Source: Coriobacteriales bacterium (lineage in GTDB: Bacteria; Actinomycetota; Coriobacteriia; Coriobacteriales; UBA8131). From it: a stretch of DNA of 61,705 bases. Below, piece by piece: positions 26,580 through 35,234 of the stretch (position 1 is its first letter; each line of letters starts with the position of its first letter). Both the position numbers and the translations under genes were made by a program. Below the pieces are notes generated by a model. It had not been told where the DNA came from. It ran no database searches and saw nothing but the letters and a program-made list of their open reading frames with translations. The stretch spans positions 1 through 61,705 of the forward strand of contig JAISLY010000014.1 in the NCBI GenBank assembly GCA_031277035.1, given 5' to 3'.

Positions 26580-26660
26580 GCCGCTGTTCGTCCGACCCCT
26601 CCGCGCTCATGAGCCGCCGTGCGCCCGACTCCTCCGCACTCACGAGCGACCGTGTGCCGA
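26575..26660 (+). repeat. 33-bp tandem repeat after murG
   Basis: Imperfect units beginning catgagccg / catgagccg / cacgagcga recur with 33-base period, two and a half copies. The murG stop codon lies in the first unit, so a stop-codon mutation would append an open repeat-encoded tail. Confidence 0.7.
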
Positions 26661-26721
26661 GGTCGGCGGCCTGTTTTGACGGCGCTTCAACGCCACGCCG
26701 ATTTCTTCGGCGCACGCCGTC

Positions 26722-26749
26722 TTGCCCCCGTGCGCTCATGCGGTAGAAT
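26722..26749 (+). promoter_or_regulatory. Promoter for leaderless murC transcript (candidate)
   Basis: TTGCCC (26722-26727), a 16-base spacer and TAGAAT (26744-26749) precede the murC ATG at 26757 by only seven bases, placing the expected +1 on the A of ATG. No SD sequence is present before murC. Leaderless mRNAs are common in actinobacteria. Confidence 0.45.
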
Positions 26750-26756
26750 CGCCTTC

Positions 26757-28145
26757 ATGGAAAACGACATCAAACGCGTGCACTTCATCGGCATCGGCGG
26801 CGCGGGTATGAGCGGGATAGCGCTTGTGGCCCACGAGCAGGGCATCCGGGTCACCGGCTCCGACCTCAAGGAATCGCGTTATATGAAAGCACTCTTCCAG
26901 ACCGGGATTCCGGTGACGGTCGGCCACGCGGCGGCTCATGTCGAGGACCCCTCGATTGACGTGGTCGTCGTTTCGGCCGCGGTTCCCGAGCATAACCTTG
27001 AGTATCGGGCTGCCCGTGAGAAGGGCCTTGAGGTCTGGCAGCGTGCGCAGATGCTTGCGTACCTGGCACGCAGGCATCACACCCTGGCCGTCGCGGGAAC
27101 CCACGGCAAGACGACGACTTCCTCGATGCTTGCCTCTTCGCTTGACCGTCTCGGCGCCAGCCCGACCTTTCTGATCGGTGGTGTGGTGGACGGGTATGAC
27201 GCGACGGCTCATGTGGGTACGGGATTTTGGCTGGTGGTCGAGGCCGACGAATCGGACGGCTCCTTTACCTGGCTTGACCCCCAGCTGGCCATCATCACCA
27301 ATGTCGAGTGCGATCATATGGATCACTATCGTTGTCTGGAGGAGATTGAGGCGGCCTTCTCCGCATTTCTTGACAAGCTCAGGCCCGACGGCATCGCTGT
27401 CATCTGTGCCGATGACCCCTGCCTGTGTGCCCTGGCGCACTCCTCCAGGCGCAGGTTTATCACCTATGGCCTTTCTGCAAAGGCAGATGTGCGCTGCCTG
27501 CCCTCCGATACCTCGTTTACCGTCCTCTTTCCGGATGGCGAGCGCCTGAACCTTTCCCTGCCGGCATCTCCCGGTGAGCACAATATGTTAAACGCGACCG
27601 CGGTCATGGCGGCACTTGACGCCCTTGGCTTTCAGCGAGAGGCCGCCGCGCAGGCGGTCAGTGCCTTTTCGGGCGTACGGCGCCGCTTTGATATTATTGG
27701 ACAGGAGGCGGGGGTGACCGTTGTCGATGACTACGGCCATCACCCCACCGAGGTCACCGCGACCCTCAAAGCCGCGCGTGGCCTTTTGTATAAGCGGGTG
27801 CACGTGCTGTTTCAGCCGCACCGCTATACGCGCACCGAGGCCCTGCTGCCGCAGTTTGCGCAGGCTTTTGACCATGCGGATACGGTCAGCCTGCTCGAAG
27901 TCTACTCAGCGGGAGAAGCGCCAATACCGGGCGTGAACAGCGAGACTTTGGCCGAGGCCATTCGCGAGCATAATCCCGCGGCATGCGTGCGCCTCATTCG
28001 CCATCGTCCCGAAGCGGCGCTTGTCATGGCCAAATTGGCCGAACCGGGCGATCTTGTCATCACGATGGGTGCGGGTGACATCACCCTGATCGCGCCTCAC
28101 ATCCTGATGGCTCTGCGACAGCTGCGTCTGGATCTGCCCTCATGA
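26757..28145 (+). CDS. murC: UDP-MurNAc-L-alanine ligase MurC
   Basis: 462 residues, full length. The N-terminal Rossmann motif GIGGAGMSGIA, P-loop GTHGKTTTSS and the C-terminal DDYGHHPTEV and FQPHRYTRT motifs are intact. It adds the first L-alanine to UDP-MurNAc, opening the stem-peptide pathway completed by MurD, MurE and MurF. The start at 26757 gives the usual IKRVHFIGIGG N-terminus; a longer in-frame extension upstream is rejected. It is separated from murG by 177 bases of repeat-containing sequence and likely has its own promoter. Confidence 0.95.
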   Translation: MENDIKRVHFIGIGGAGMSGIALVAHEQGIRVTGSDLKESRYMKALFQTGIPVTVGHAAAHVEDPSIDVVVVSAAVPEHNLEYRAAREKGLEVWQRAQMLAYLARRHHTLAVAGTHGKTTTSSMLASSLDRLGASPTFLIGGVVDGYDATAHVGTGFWLVVEADESDGSFTWLDPQLAIITNVECDHMDHYRCLEEIEAAFSAFLDKLRPDGIAVICADDPCLCALAHSSRRRFITYGLSAKADVRCLPSDTSFTVLFPDGERLNLSLPASPGEHNMLNATAVMAALDALGFQREAAAQAVSAFSGVRRRFDIIGQEAGVTVVDDYGHHPTEVTATLKAARGLLYKRVHVLFQPHRYTRTEALLPQFAQAFDHADTVSLLEVYSAGEAPIPGVNSETLAEAIREHNPAACVRLIRHRPEAALVMAKLAEPGDLVITMGAGDITLIAPHILMALRQLRLDLPS

Positions 28146-28161
28146 TAGATACTCTACCCGT

Positions 28162-29256
28162 ATGAGTTTTTTTGAGGCATACTGCGAACTCGAAGGAGCG
28201 TTGGCCGGCTCGGTACGCTATCGCGAATCGATGCGACGACACACAAGTTTTCGCATCGGTGGCCCCGCCGCACTGCTCATTGAATGCGCGACGCTTGCCG
28301 ACCTTAAAGCCGCCCTTGCGGTCATACGCGAGCACAGACTGCCCTGGGTCATCATCGGCAAGGGCTCAAACCTCCTTGTCGCAGACGAGGGCTTTGAAGG
28401 GGCGGTGCTCGTGCTCGGCAGTGAGTTCAAACGCTCCCGTCTTCCCGATGTGAGCGCGGGTCAGGCCCTGCTCATGGCAGGCGGTGGCGTCCTGCTCTCC
28501 AACCTTGTCCAGGAGGCCTTTAAAAACGGGTATCGCGGCCTGGAATTTGCCGTCGGCATACCCGGAACGCTCGGCGGTGCGCTTTTTATGAACGCCGGCA
28601 GTGCGGATGAGTGGATTGCCTCGGTCGTCGAGAGCCTGACCGTCTTGCGTACCGACTTTGGGGTCGATGAGGCAAGCGCCGCCGCCCCGCCGCCTATCGC
28701 CGCCGCCCCCGCGCCAGCGCCCCTCGACGCGCCTGCACCCGCCGCACCCGCCGCACCCCCCGCACCCGCCGACGTGCCGGTGCCGCCTGCGCCCCCCGCC
28801 GCCCCCGCGCACGGCGCCGACCAGACGCCTCGGCTGCTGCGGCTGGACGCCCGTAAACTGCCCTGGGAATACCGGCACAGCGGCATCCCTCGAAGTGACA
28901 TCATTGTCGAGGCTGGTCTTCGGGTCGAGCAGGGCCATCTGGTACAGATACGTGCCAAAATGGAAGCCTCGCTCAATCGCCGCAGGAAGACCCAGCCCCT
29001 GACCGTGCCAAACGCCGGCAGCGTCTTTCGCAATCCTCCCGGAAGTTCGGCGGGCGCTCTGATAGATGCCTGTGGGCTGAAAGGCTACCGTCAGGGTGGG
29101 GCCAGCATCTCGAGGAAGCATGCGAATTTCATCGTCAACGACGACAACGCGACCGCGGCGGACGTGGTTGCTATAATCATGTATGTCCGCGAGCGGGTGA
29201 AAGAGGAACATGGCATCGAACTCCAACCAGAGATCCGGTTCATCGGCTTCAACTGA
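28162..29256 (+). CDS. murB: UDP-N-acetylenolpyruvoylglucosamine reductase MurB with Ala/Pro insertion
   Basis: 364 residues. FAD-binding GKGSNLLV (67-74) and GIPGTLGGALFMNAG, YRHS (about 237-240), the active-site serine in AGSVFRNP and the C-terminal Glu in LQPEIRFIG are all present, so the enzyme should be active. Residues about 168-221 are an Ala/Pro-rich stretch replacing a short beta-hairpin loop between domains, an insertion of about 50 residues not typical of MurB. No SD is visible before the ATG; TAGATA ten bases upstream could be a -10 for a near-leaderless transcript, without a good -35. Confidence 0.93.
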   Translation: MSFFEAYCELEGALAGSVRYRESMRRHTSFRIGGPAALLIECATLADLKAALAVIREHRLPWVIIGKGSNLLVADEGFEGAVLVLGSEFKRSRLPDVSAGQALLMAGGGVLLSNLVQEAFKNGYRGLEFAVGIPGTLGGALFMNAGSADEWIASVVESLTVLRTDFGVDEASAAAPPPIAAAPAPAPLDAPAPAAPAAPPAPADVPVPPAPPAAPAHGADQTPRLLRLDARKLPWEYRHSGIPRSDIIVEAGLRVEQGHLVQIRAKMEASLNRRRKTQPLTVPNAGSVFRNPPGSSAGALIDACGLKGYRQGGASISRKHANFIVNDDNATAADVVAIIMYVRERVKEEHGIELQPEIRFIGFN

Positions 29257-30613
29257 CGGGTCCACACAATCGGCGCGGCAAGCCGCCCGTTTTGGCGCTG
29301 AGAAGCGTCCCGATCGGCGCAAGGTTGCCTATCATCAAAGCGCGACGGAGGACCTTGCGCGTCGTTCGCTTGGCGCAGACAGCCGTGCCCGTTCGGCGCG
29401 CACGCGCCCCATCAGAACCGAGCGGGTTCTCGACACCACGCCCAATCGGCCGGCCGCCGTGCAGCGCGGACGCCAGGGACAGGATTCGGGGCGTGATGCG
29501 CGCAGGGGCCCAGCACGAAACGCACCCTCAGCCGCGCCAACCGTGCGAGAGTACCGCACTCGACAGGCGGCTTCAACACGTCGTCAGCCACGCGACAAGA
29601 GCCCTCTCAGGCGTCTTATCCCTGCCCTCGTCGTGCTCATCCTCCTTCTTGCCGCGGGCGCTTTTGCGTACTTCTCACCACTGTTTACCATCTCCTCATT
29701 GCGCGTTGAGGGAGCGACGCGCCTGACCGACGGGCATGTGAGCGAGCTGGCCGCCATCCCCGAGGGGACGACCCTGCTTCGGGTTGATACCGACGGCATT
29801 CGGCAGCGACTTGCGGCGGATCCCTGGATTGAATCCGTTGAGGTACGGCGTGCGTTTCCCTCGACCATCGTCGTGCATATACAGGAGCGCAGGATAGCCG
29901 CGCTCGTCGAGGTCCCACCCGAGATTTCAACAGCTTCTGTCGCCGATTGGTTGATTTCTTCCGACGGTATCTGGCTTGGCGTGTTGGATCAGGAGGCATA
30001 CCAGGCAGCGCTGGCAGGCCAGGTGGCCTCGGGTGAGGAGCAGACGGCGGAGGGCTCGGGCGACGATTCCGCAGAGAGTTCCGGTGAGGAGCAGGCGACC
30101 GAGGAACAGGCGCCGCCCGAGGAGCAGGCGCCGCCCGAGGAGCAGGCGACCGAGGAGCAAGCGACCGACGATTCGATGGCGGGCGAACAGCCTGCCGATG
30201 AAGGGCTTACGCCCGAAACGACAGCTCCTCTGAACCCCCCCTCGCTTTCAGAGGATGTCTCCATCACGCTTGAGGATGTGCAACAGCTGCCAGTCCTCAA
30301 GAAGATTGCGCACACCATCGACCCCGTCCTCGGCGCTGCTGCCAGCGACGAAGGCGTTCTCAACGCACTTGCCATCATCAATGGCTTTTCGCCCGATATG
30401 CTCCCGCTTGTGGCATCCATCGACGCGCCCGACCGGGCCAAGACGATGTTGACCCTGACCAACCATGTGACCGTCGCCTTTGGCAGCGCCGAGGACATCG
30501 AGGCCAAGGAGGCCGCCATCCTCACCCTGCTGGCGGAATATGAGGGGTCTATCACCTATATCAACGTCCGCGTCGCCGACCGCCCCTCAATTCGTGCCGC
30601 CGGAACCGAATAA
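29210..30613 (+). CDS. ftsQ: Division protein FtsQ
   Basis: 467 residues, long for the family. A basic Arg/Gln/Ser-rich cytoplasmic region (1-135), one membrane helix (about 136-154), a POTRA domain (about 158-228, SLRVEGATRL...DPWIESVEVRRAFPSTI) and a C-terminal beta domain are seen. The beta domain is interrupted by an acidic repeat at about 274-335 made of EEQAT and EEQAPP units. FtsQ scaffolds FtsL/DivIC and FtsI-FtsW. It overlaps murB by 47 bases with its own SD (AAAGAGGAAC), and ends the cluster; ftsZ does not follow. Confidence 0.9.
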   Translation: MASNSNQRSGSSASTDGSTQSARQAARFGAEKRPDRRKVAYHQSATEDLARRSLGADSRARSARTRPIRTERVLDTTPNRPAAVQRGRQGQDSGRDARRGPARNAPSAAPTVREYRTRQAASTRRQPRDKSPLRRLIPALVVLILLLAAGAFAYFSPLFTISSLRVEGATRLTDGHVSELAAIPEGTTLLRVDTDGIRQRLAADPWIESVEVRRAFPSTIVVHIQERRIAALVEVPPEISTASVADWLISSDGIWLGVLDQEAYQAALAGQVASGEEQTAEGSGDDSAESSGEEQATEEQAPPEEQAPPEEQATEEQATDDSMAGEQPADEGLTPETTAPLNPPSLSEDVSITLEDVQQLPVLKKIAHTIDPVLGAAASDEGVLNALAIINGFSPDMLPLVASIDAPDRAKTMLTLTNHVTVAFGSAEDIEAKEAAILTLLAEYEGSITYINVRVADRPSIRAAGTE

Positions 30614-30703
30614 CCGCCCAATCGCAGTCCGCACCCACGTCAGGGACGGCACAGCGACAAGGGGCTGAGCAGGAAGACCGTCCTTCGCGGGGCAGAGCCT
30701 CCG

Positions 30704-30812
30704 TGCAGAAATCTCCGCCCCACGCTCCAGCGTTTTGCAAATCTCCGCACCCACACTCCATCGTTTCAGCGCTTTGCAAATCTCCGCCCCACGCTCCGGC
30801 GCTTTGTGCTAC
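30704..30812 (+). repeat. 32-38-bp tandem repeats after ftsQ
   Basis: Three units starting tgcagaaatctccgcccc / tgcaaatctccgcaccc / tgcaaatctccgcccc at about 30704, 30736 and 30774 fill much of the gap 30614-31026. The gap also contains the infC leader. No gene is supported in it. Confidence 0.75.
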
Positions 30813-30963
30813 CATGTGCAAACTGCCTTTGGCAGGAGAAGCGGGTGCCCACAAAGGCCCCCACCTCGCGGCACCGACAGGGTGGCTGCCTGGTCTTTAA
30901 GCGAATATGTTCGGCCTGAGAACGAACGCCCAGGATTTTGAGCCTTCAGGCCAGCAGCGCGAA

Positions 30964-31004
30964 GACCCGCAGTGCCCCAGGAGTTGGGCTGTGGGTCGTT
31001 TTGT
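30964..31004 (+). promoter_or_regulatory. infC leader hairpin with T-run (attenuator candidate)
   Basis: A stem pairs GACCCGCAG (30964-30972) with CTGTGGGTC (30989-30997, one G-U pair), extended by CCC/GGG, and is followed by GTTTTGT. It lies 30 bases before the infC start. Leader terminators upstream of infC-rpmI-rplT are known in other bacteria and respond to L20 or translation state. The match to a specific known leader class was not testable here. Confidence 0.4.
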
Positions 31005-31029
31005 AAGCGAACGGAGCGGAGGTGACATC

Positions 31030-31578
31030 ATAGCCACTACTGAGCTCAGGCTCAACGAGGAGATTGCGGCCACACAGGTTCGCCTTATCGGTGTGGACGG
31101 GTCGCAACTTGGTATTTTTGATATTGACGATGCCCAGCGCATCGCTGATGACCAGGGCCTCGATCTCGCGGAGATTGCGCCCGATGCCCAGCCGCCGGTC
31201 GTCCGGGTCATGGATTATGGGAAGTTCAAGTATGAGCAGGCGCTCAAGGCAAAGCAGGCACGCAAGAACCAGACACGGGTCGAGATCAAGGAGATGAAGT
31301 TCCGTCCCAAGATTGACACCGGTGACTATGAGACGAAGAAAAAGCACATCCTGCGCTTTTTAACGGGAGGTGCCAAGGTCAAAGTGACCATCATGTTCCG
31401 GGGACGCGAGATGGCGCATCCGGAGCTGGGCTTGAACATTTTGGAAAAACTGGCCGAGGATCTGCAGGATGAGGCCACCATCGAAAGCCAGCCCAAGCTG
31501 GAGGGGCGCAATATGTTCATGTTGATCGCCCCATTGAAGAAAAAGGAGGCAAAGCATGCCAAAGATGAAGACGCATAG
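31030..31578 (+). CDS. infC: Translation initiation factor IF-3, non-canonical start
   Basis: About 182 residues, normal IF-3 length: N-domain (LRLNEEI...[13 protein letters not shown]), lysine-rich linker and C-domain ([34 protein letters not shown]). A near-perfect SD GGAGGTGA (31018-31025) is followed in frame only by ATC (31027) and ATA (31030); the ATA has seven-base spacing. No ATG, GTG or TTG gives a plausible N-terminus; the upstream ATG at 30907 would add about 41 unrelated residues and run through the SD. Rare start codons in infC are an established autoregulatory device because IF-3 rejects them. The stop overlaps rpmI by 23 bases. Confidence 0.85.
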   Translation: MATTELRLNEEIAATQVRLIGVDGSQLGIFDIDDAQRIADDQGLDLAEIAPDAQPPVVRVMDYGKFKYEQALKAKQARKNQTRVEIKEMKFRPKIDTGDYETKKKHILRFLTGGAKVKVTIMFRGREMAHPELGLNILEKLAEDLQDEATIESQPKLEGRNMFMLIAPLKKKEAKHAKDEDA

Positions 31579-31753
31579 AGGCTCGGCGAAGCGTTTTCGC
31601 GTCACCGGCACGGGGAAGATTATGCGCAGCAAGGCGTACAGGAGCCACATCCTGGAGAAGAAGTCGCAGAAGCGTAAGCGCAACTTCCGTCACGAAACGC
31701 AGGTTGCTACCGCTGATTACAAGGTCATTGCCCGCAATCTGGGCCTACGTTGA
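31556..31753 (+). CDS. rpmI: 50S ribosomal protein bL35
   Basis: 65 residues, the full length of bL35, starting [14 protein letters not shown] with the usual basic composition. It begins 23 bases inside infC, in another frame, after AAAAAGGAGG-like sequence. It is conserved as infC-rpmI-rplT in most bacteria. Confidence 0.97.
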   Translation: MPKMKTHRGSAKRFRVTGTGKIMRSKAYRSHILEKKSQKRKRNFRHETQVATADYKVIARNLGLR

Positions 31754-31827
31754 ACGAATGCGGATTCGCTGCCGGGCTGATGTGGGCCGGTGGGGCGCGT
31801 CCGTTGTCACAGAGGAGTTGATGTATC

Positions 31828-32187
31828 ATGTCACGCGTCAAGCGTTCAGTTGCTGCCAAGAAGAAGCGTCGAGTCGTTCTCGCACGAGCCAGGGGTTATT
31901 ACGGCGCAAAGTCCCGCTCCTATCGTGCGGCCAAGGAGCAGGTGCAGCACTCCCTGCAGTATGCCTATCGCGACCGTCGCAATAAGAAGCGGGTCATTCG
32001 TCGCCTGTGGATTACGCGCATCAACGCCGCCGCGCGGCTTTCGGGCCTGAGCTACTCAGTCTTCATAAACGGCCTGAAGAAGGCTGGCGTCCAACTGGAC
32101 CGTAAGGTGCTGGCCGACATGGCGGTCAACGACGCCTCGAGCTTCGCCGCCTTGGCCGAAGTCGCCCGGAAGGCTCACGCCGCATAG
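31828..32187 (+). CDS. rplT: 50S ribosomal protein bL20
   Basis: 119 residues, full-length bL20 with the basic N-terminal arm ([15 protein letters not shown]) and the globular domain ([26 protein letters not shown]). Besides its assembly role, bL20 represses its own operon in several bacteria. SD GAGGAG precedes it. The 74-base gap after rpmI has no clear terminator. Confidence 0.97.
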   Translation: MSRVKRSVAAKKKRRVVLARARGYYGAKSRSYRAAKEQVQHSLQYAYRDRRNKKRVIRRLWITRINAAARLSGLSYSVFINGLKKAGVQLDRKVLADMAVNDASSFAALAEVARKAHAA

Positions 32188-32198
32188 GCGGTGCGTCC

Positions 32199-33926
32199 AT
32201 GGATACCGACGATACAAATTTTGCCATGAACCCCGGCCCTTCCTACTATCTGACGACGCCCATCTACTACGTGAATGGCACGCCACACCTCGGCACGGCC
32301 TATACCACGATAGCGGCCGATGCGCTGGCGCGCTTTGAGCGGATGGATGGGCGCGATACCTGGTTTCTCACCGGTCTTGACGAGCATGGGCAGAAGGTCG
32401 CCCAGGCTGCTGCGTCTGAGGGCATCACGCCGCAGGAATGGGTCGACGCCATCGCCCCGGAGTTCCTCGCCACCTGGAAGGCGCTCAACGTCACCAACGA
32501 TGATTTCATCCGCACCACCGAACAACGCCACGTCCGCGGCGTCCAGCGCTTCTTTGAGGCGCTGCGCGAGCGCGGTGCCATCTATCAGGGCGATTATGAG
32601 GGCCACTACTGCGTCTTTGAGGAGACCTTCTTTACCGATGAGCAGCTTGCCGAGTTTGCCGAGCGCCAGGCCCTCGCAGGCGAGCCCGCGACCTCTGAGG
32701 ATGGTACGAAGCTGTGCCCCGACTGCCATCGCCCGCTGAGTTTTGTCAAGGAGGATAACCTCTTTTTCAGGCTCTCCGCCTTCCAGGAACAGCTTCTCGC
32801 GTTTTATGAGGCAAACCCCGACTTCATTCAGCCCGAGATACGCCGCAACGAAGTGCTCTCCTTCGTGCGCAGCGGGCTGAAGGACCTTTCGGTCTCACGG
32901 ACGACCTTTGACTGGGGCGTGCCCATCCCCTTTGCTCCCGGGCATGTGAGCTATGTCTGGGTCGACGCGCTCATCAACTACATCACCGCCATCGGCTATG
33001 GCTCCGATGACGCGGCCGACCAGGCGATGTTTGAGCGCCACTGGCCTGCTCAGGTGCATTTTGTGGGCAAGGACATCATTCGCTTCCACTGCGTCATCTG
33101 GCCGGCCATGCTCATGGCGGCCGGCATCGAGCCTCCGCGCAGGGTGTTCGCCCACGGCTTTTTGCTCACAAAGGGCGAGAAGATGAGCAAGTCGCGGGGC
33201 AATGTAACGGCACCTCTGGAGCTGGCTCGCATCTTCACGGTCGATGGCTATCGCTATTACTTCCTCTCCGACGTGCAGTTTGGCGCCGACGGCTCGATTT
33301 CCCTTGAGCGCATGGTACAGGTCTACAACGCCGACCTTGCGAACACCTGGGGAAACCTCTGCTCCCGCGTCCTCAACATGAGCGTCAGGTATCTGGACGG
33401 ACTGGTTCCCGAGCTTTGGGAGAAGACCACGCAGGCGCTCACCCGCGAGATGGGCAACCCGCTTGCTGAGTTGGCCTCCGAAGGCCTCTATGAACGCTAT
33501 GTGGCCCGCATGAATGCCATTGACTATTCCGGCGCCCTGTCAAATGCCCTTGAGCTTGCTGAGCGGGCGAACCTCTATGTGGAGGAGAGCGCTCCCTGGG
33601 CATTGGCAAAGGCTGCCCAAGATGAAGCCGCCGAGTACGCGCAGCGCGGTGCTTCTCCTGATGAGGCGACTGCACCCACTCAGGCAGACCGTCTGGCCTT
33701 TGTGCTCTACAATCTGTTGGAGACCATCCGGATACTGGCCCTGTACTTTGCGCCAATCATGCCCGAGTCCTCCGCAGAGGCCTATCGACGGCTGGGTCTG
33801 GGCGACATCTTTGCGACGAACAACCTTGCCGAGGCCACCCGTTGGGGCGGTCTTGCCGCTGGCAGCAGCCTGACGGTGGGAGACCCGCTCTTCCCGCGCC
33901 TCGATATTGACGAACTCGGGCAGTGA
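32199..33926 (+). CDS. metG: Methionyl-tRNA synthetase
   Basis: 575 residues, class I synthetase. The HIGH-equivalent is PHLGT near residue 29-33 and KMSKS is intact (KGEKMSKSRGN, about 326-336). The zinc-knuckle region has a single Cys (HYCVFEET) in place of the first CxxC pair, with CPDC retained, so zinc binding is probably reduced or lost; some MetG proteins lack zinc naturally. The C-terminal tRNA-binding EMAP-like domain is absent, as in many short forms. The ATG at 32199 is 11 bases after rplT. Confidence 0.95.
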   Translation: MDTDDTNFAMNPGPSYYLTTPIYYVNGTPHLGTAYTTIAADALARFERMDGRDTWFLTGLDEHGQKVAQAAASEGITPQEWVDAIAPEFLATWKALNVTNDDFIRTTEQRHVRGVQRFFEALRERGAIYQGDYEGHYCVFEETFFTDEQLAEFAERQALAGEPATSEDGTKLCPDCHRPLSFVKEDNLFFRLSAFQEQLLAFYEANPDFIQPEIRRNEVLSFVRSGLKDLSVSRTTFDWGVPIPFAPGHVSYVWVDALINYITAIGYGSDDAADQAMFERHWPAQVHFVGKDIIRFHCVIWPAMLMAAGIEPPRRVFAHGFLLTKGEKMSKSRGNVTAPLELARIFTVDGYRYYFLSDVQFGADGSISLERMVQVYNADLANTWGNLCSRVLNMSVRYLDGLVPELWEKTTQALTREMGNPLAELASEGLYERYVARMNAIDYSGALSNALELAERANLYVEESAPWALAKAAQDEAAEYAQRGASPDEATAPTQADRLAFVLYNLLETIRILALYFAPIMPESSAEAYRRLGLGDIFATNNLAEATRWGGLAAGSSLTVGDPLFPRLDIDELGQ

Positions 33927-33936
33927 CGGCACTGCC

Positions 33937-34132
33937 GCTGACGGATGCCGCCGCTGACACATCGTCACCGCCCATCCCGCCGCCGCCCACCCCGCCGCCG
34001 CCCACCCCGCCGCTGACACATCGTCACCGCCCACCCCGCCACTGACATCCCGCCGCTGCCACCCCGCCGCCGACGACACCGCCCGCGCCCCCCACGCCGC
34101 CGACGGCACCGCCGCTGACACATCGCCGCACC
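33937..34132 (+). repeat. Imperfect GC-rich tandem repeats between metG and tatD
   Basis: ccgctgacacatcgtcaccgccca-like units and ccgccgcccacccc units alternate across about 195 bases. Similar but shorter ccgccgtca(a/g)cagat units occur before ybaB (about 40790-40830). No reading frame here is credible. Confidence 0.75.
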
Positions 34133-34219
34133 AGAAAAACATGAAAGGCCGCCCGCCCTGTTGAGCGGAAGCCTTATAATCCTCAGAGGGGCAAAACGGG
34201 AAGAAGTGAGAGGCCAGCC

Positions 34220-35233
34220 ATGCGCACGCCAAGCTCCGCGTCATGCGATGCCACAAACAAAAAGGGTGAGCAGGAGATTTTCTGGGACGCGCTGTTTCGC
34301 GACACGAAGGGTCGTGTCATCGCTCCACCCGACCTCACCCGCGATATTCCAACAGCCGATACGCACGTCCATCTCGACATGCTTCGCCATCCGGCGCTGG
34401 CACTGGCGCGCAGCAGGGCCAACAGCGTCGAGTTTCTCGTTGCCGTCGTGGACCCAACCGAGAACCCCGCCTATACCTATAACAACCTCGCCGACTGGGA
34501 GCATCAGGCGCGTGAACTTTTGGAGGAGTGGCATCTGCCGCCACATCCGCCGCGTACCCGTATCATCGTCGGCTGCCATCCGCACAACGCCGCCAAACTG
34601 AACCGCGAGGTCGAGCGCACGCTCATCAGAGCGGCAGCGCGACCCATCACGGCCGGCATCGGCGAGATCGGGCTCGATTACCACTACGAGCTCTCACCGC
34701 GTAAGACCCAGCGCGAGGCCTTCCGACGCCAGCTCGCCCTGGCAAATGAGATGATGCTGCCCGTTGCCCTGCACCTGCGCGACGCGCATGAAGACGGCCT
34801 TGCCATCCTTCGCGAGGAAGGTATGCCCCAGGCAGGCACCCTGCTGCATTGTTTCAATCTTGACTACGAGACGCTCGCCCCCTTCCTTGCGCTTGGCTGC
34901 CAGGTGGCCTTTGGCGGTGCTTTGACCTTTGAGAAGTCCGACGAGGTACGCGCCGCAGCCGCACGCACACCGCGAAGGCGCATCGTTACGGAGACAGACG
35001 CCCCCTTCATGGCGCCGCGCCCTCTGCGGGGCACCGTCTGTGGCCCGGAGGACGTCGTCTTCACTGCGGCCTGCCTCGCCGAAGTCTTTGGCGTCACGGG
35101 GCTTGCCGCCAAGCAGCTGCTCAACGACCTGTATGAGAACGCCCGCATGCTCTTTGACCGTGACACCACGGTCTGGCAGGACAACAAAGGGGCCATGCAG
35201 GCCCTGCTCAACCATGCAAAGGGGGTGGTGTGA
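34220..35233 (+). CDS. tatD: TatD-family metal-dependent hydrolase
   Basis: 337 residues with the amidohydrolase metal sites: DTHVHLD near residue 47, the GEIGLDYHY glutamate, HLRDAHED, LHCFN and TETDAPF aspartate. TatD-type enzymes act as 3'-5' exonucleases or DNases in repair and turnover. An N-terminal extension of about 45 residues precedes the first metal motif. The ATG follows GAGAGG. It lies one base before the next gene. Confidence 0.92.
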   Translation: MRTPSSASCDATNKKGEQEIFWDALFRDTKGRVIAPPDLTRDIPTADTHVHLDMLRHPALALARSRANSVEFLVAVVDPTENPAYTYNNLADWEHQARELLEEWHLPPHPPRTRIIVGCHPHNAAKLNREVERTLIRAAARPITAGIGEIGLDYHYELSPRKTQREAFRRQLALANEMMLPVALHLRDAHEDGLAILREEGMPQAGTLLHCFNLDYETLAPFLALGCQVAFGGALTFEKSDEVRAAAARTPRRRIVTETDAPFMAPRPLRGTVCGPEDVVFTAACLAEVFGVTGLAAKQLLNDLYENARMLFDRDTTVWQDNKGAMQALLNHAKGVV

Positions 35234-35234
35234 C

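Noticed and set aside
30704-30812. Possible CRISPR array from regularly spaced repeats
   Set aside because: Units are contiguous and degenerate with no unique spacers, and there are no cas genes. They are simple tandem repeats, as are those at 26575-26660 and 33937-34132.
30907-31029. N-terminal extension of IF-3 from ATG 30907
   Set aside because: The extension is not IF-3-like, has no SD and contains the real SD (GGAGGTGA) within it.
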